Of a stretch of 40,079 nt of DNA, positions 40,064 through 40,079 are shown piece after piece (position 1 is the first letter of the stretch; every line of letters starts with the position of its first letter). Source of the DNA: JBFWYO01 sp050186335 (GTDB lineage Bacteria; Pseudomonadota; Alphaproteobacteria; Bin65). The stretch spans positions 1-40,079 of the forward strand of contig JBFWYO010000044.1 in assembly GCA_050186335.1 (NCBI GenBank). Reading direction: 5' to 3'. The notes under the pieces were generated by a model. The model was given only the letters and a program-made list of their open reading frames with translations, did no database searches and was not told the DNA's origin. Made by a program: the position numbers and the translations under genes.

Positions 40064-40079
40064 ACCGTGTGGTACAGCA

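Overview
This 40 kb window looks like the chromosome of a GC-rich alphaproteobacterium. The evidence is a crotonyl-CoA carboxylase/reductase and a methylsuccinyl-CoA dehydrogenase (both from the ethylmalonyl-CoA pathway), a RegB/RegA (PrrB/PrrA) redox pair, a Sco/SenC copper protein, an intracellular PHA depolymerase, and GTCACCCCGGG-type palindromic repeats between genes. The genus cannot be settled from the sequence alone.

Layout. 1-4411: ethylmalonyl-CoA pathway genes (ccr, truncated by the window edge; a CapA-like protein; mcd). 4412-6650: an AT-rich island holding a retron, made of a possible msr/msd region, a small NDT/TIR-like effector with a C-terminal AT-hook-like tail, and a retron reverse transcriptase overlapping it by 4 bp. 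A 56-bp palindrome sits inside the RT reading frame. 6861-8106: two small genes, then 3.4 copies of a 146-bp tandem repeat. 8107-13714: a gallate/protocatechuate-4,5-cleavage type module (DUF1932 dehydrogenase, GalC/LigK aldolase, GalB hydratase, a double-HTH LysR regulator, a VOC protein and the GalD tautomerase). 14125-16847: a class III cyclase with TolB-like and TPR regions, then an AbrB/PIN toxin-antitoxin pair. 16864-19909: a transposase relic and a complete 2088-bp IS1595-family element with terminal inverted repeats, an 8-bp target duplication and passenger genes; it has split a terminase-small-subunit-like gene after its fifth codon. 19942-25343: a small membrane protein, a PduO-type cobalamin adenosyltransferase, etfB, etfA, a 3-hydroxybutyryl-CoA dehydrogenase and a GMC oxidoreductase. 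25588-30479: a dCACHE-PAS sensor with a degenerate HD-GYP domain, a divergent LapG-like protease, RegA and RegB. 30623-35129: an ABC exporter, CobT-like and CobS-like proteins that both lack their catalytic motifs, a CobC-type phosphatase and an ankyrin protein. 35277 to the end: Sco1, PHA depolymerase, a YgjP-like metallopeptidase, Ada, and an MFS transporter interrupted by an in-frame TAG.

How the genes fit together. Ccr and Mcd assimilate C2 units and PHB-derived acetoacetyl-CoA. EtfAB would take electrons from Mcd. The adenosyltransferase supplies AdoCbl for the mutases of the same pathway, and PhaZ plus 3-hydroxybutyryl-CoA dehydrogenase link to PHB turnover. The Gal genes would deliver pyruvate and oxaloacetate from aromatic acids, but no recognised ring-cleavage dioxygenase of the LigAB/GalA type is in the window.

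The strongest leads are the retron with its effector, the IS1595 element with passengers and its reconstructable target gene, the paired catalytically stripped CobT/CobS proteins, and the degenerate HD-GYP receptor beside a LapG-like protease.
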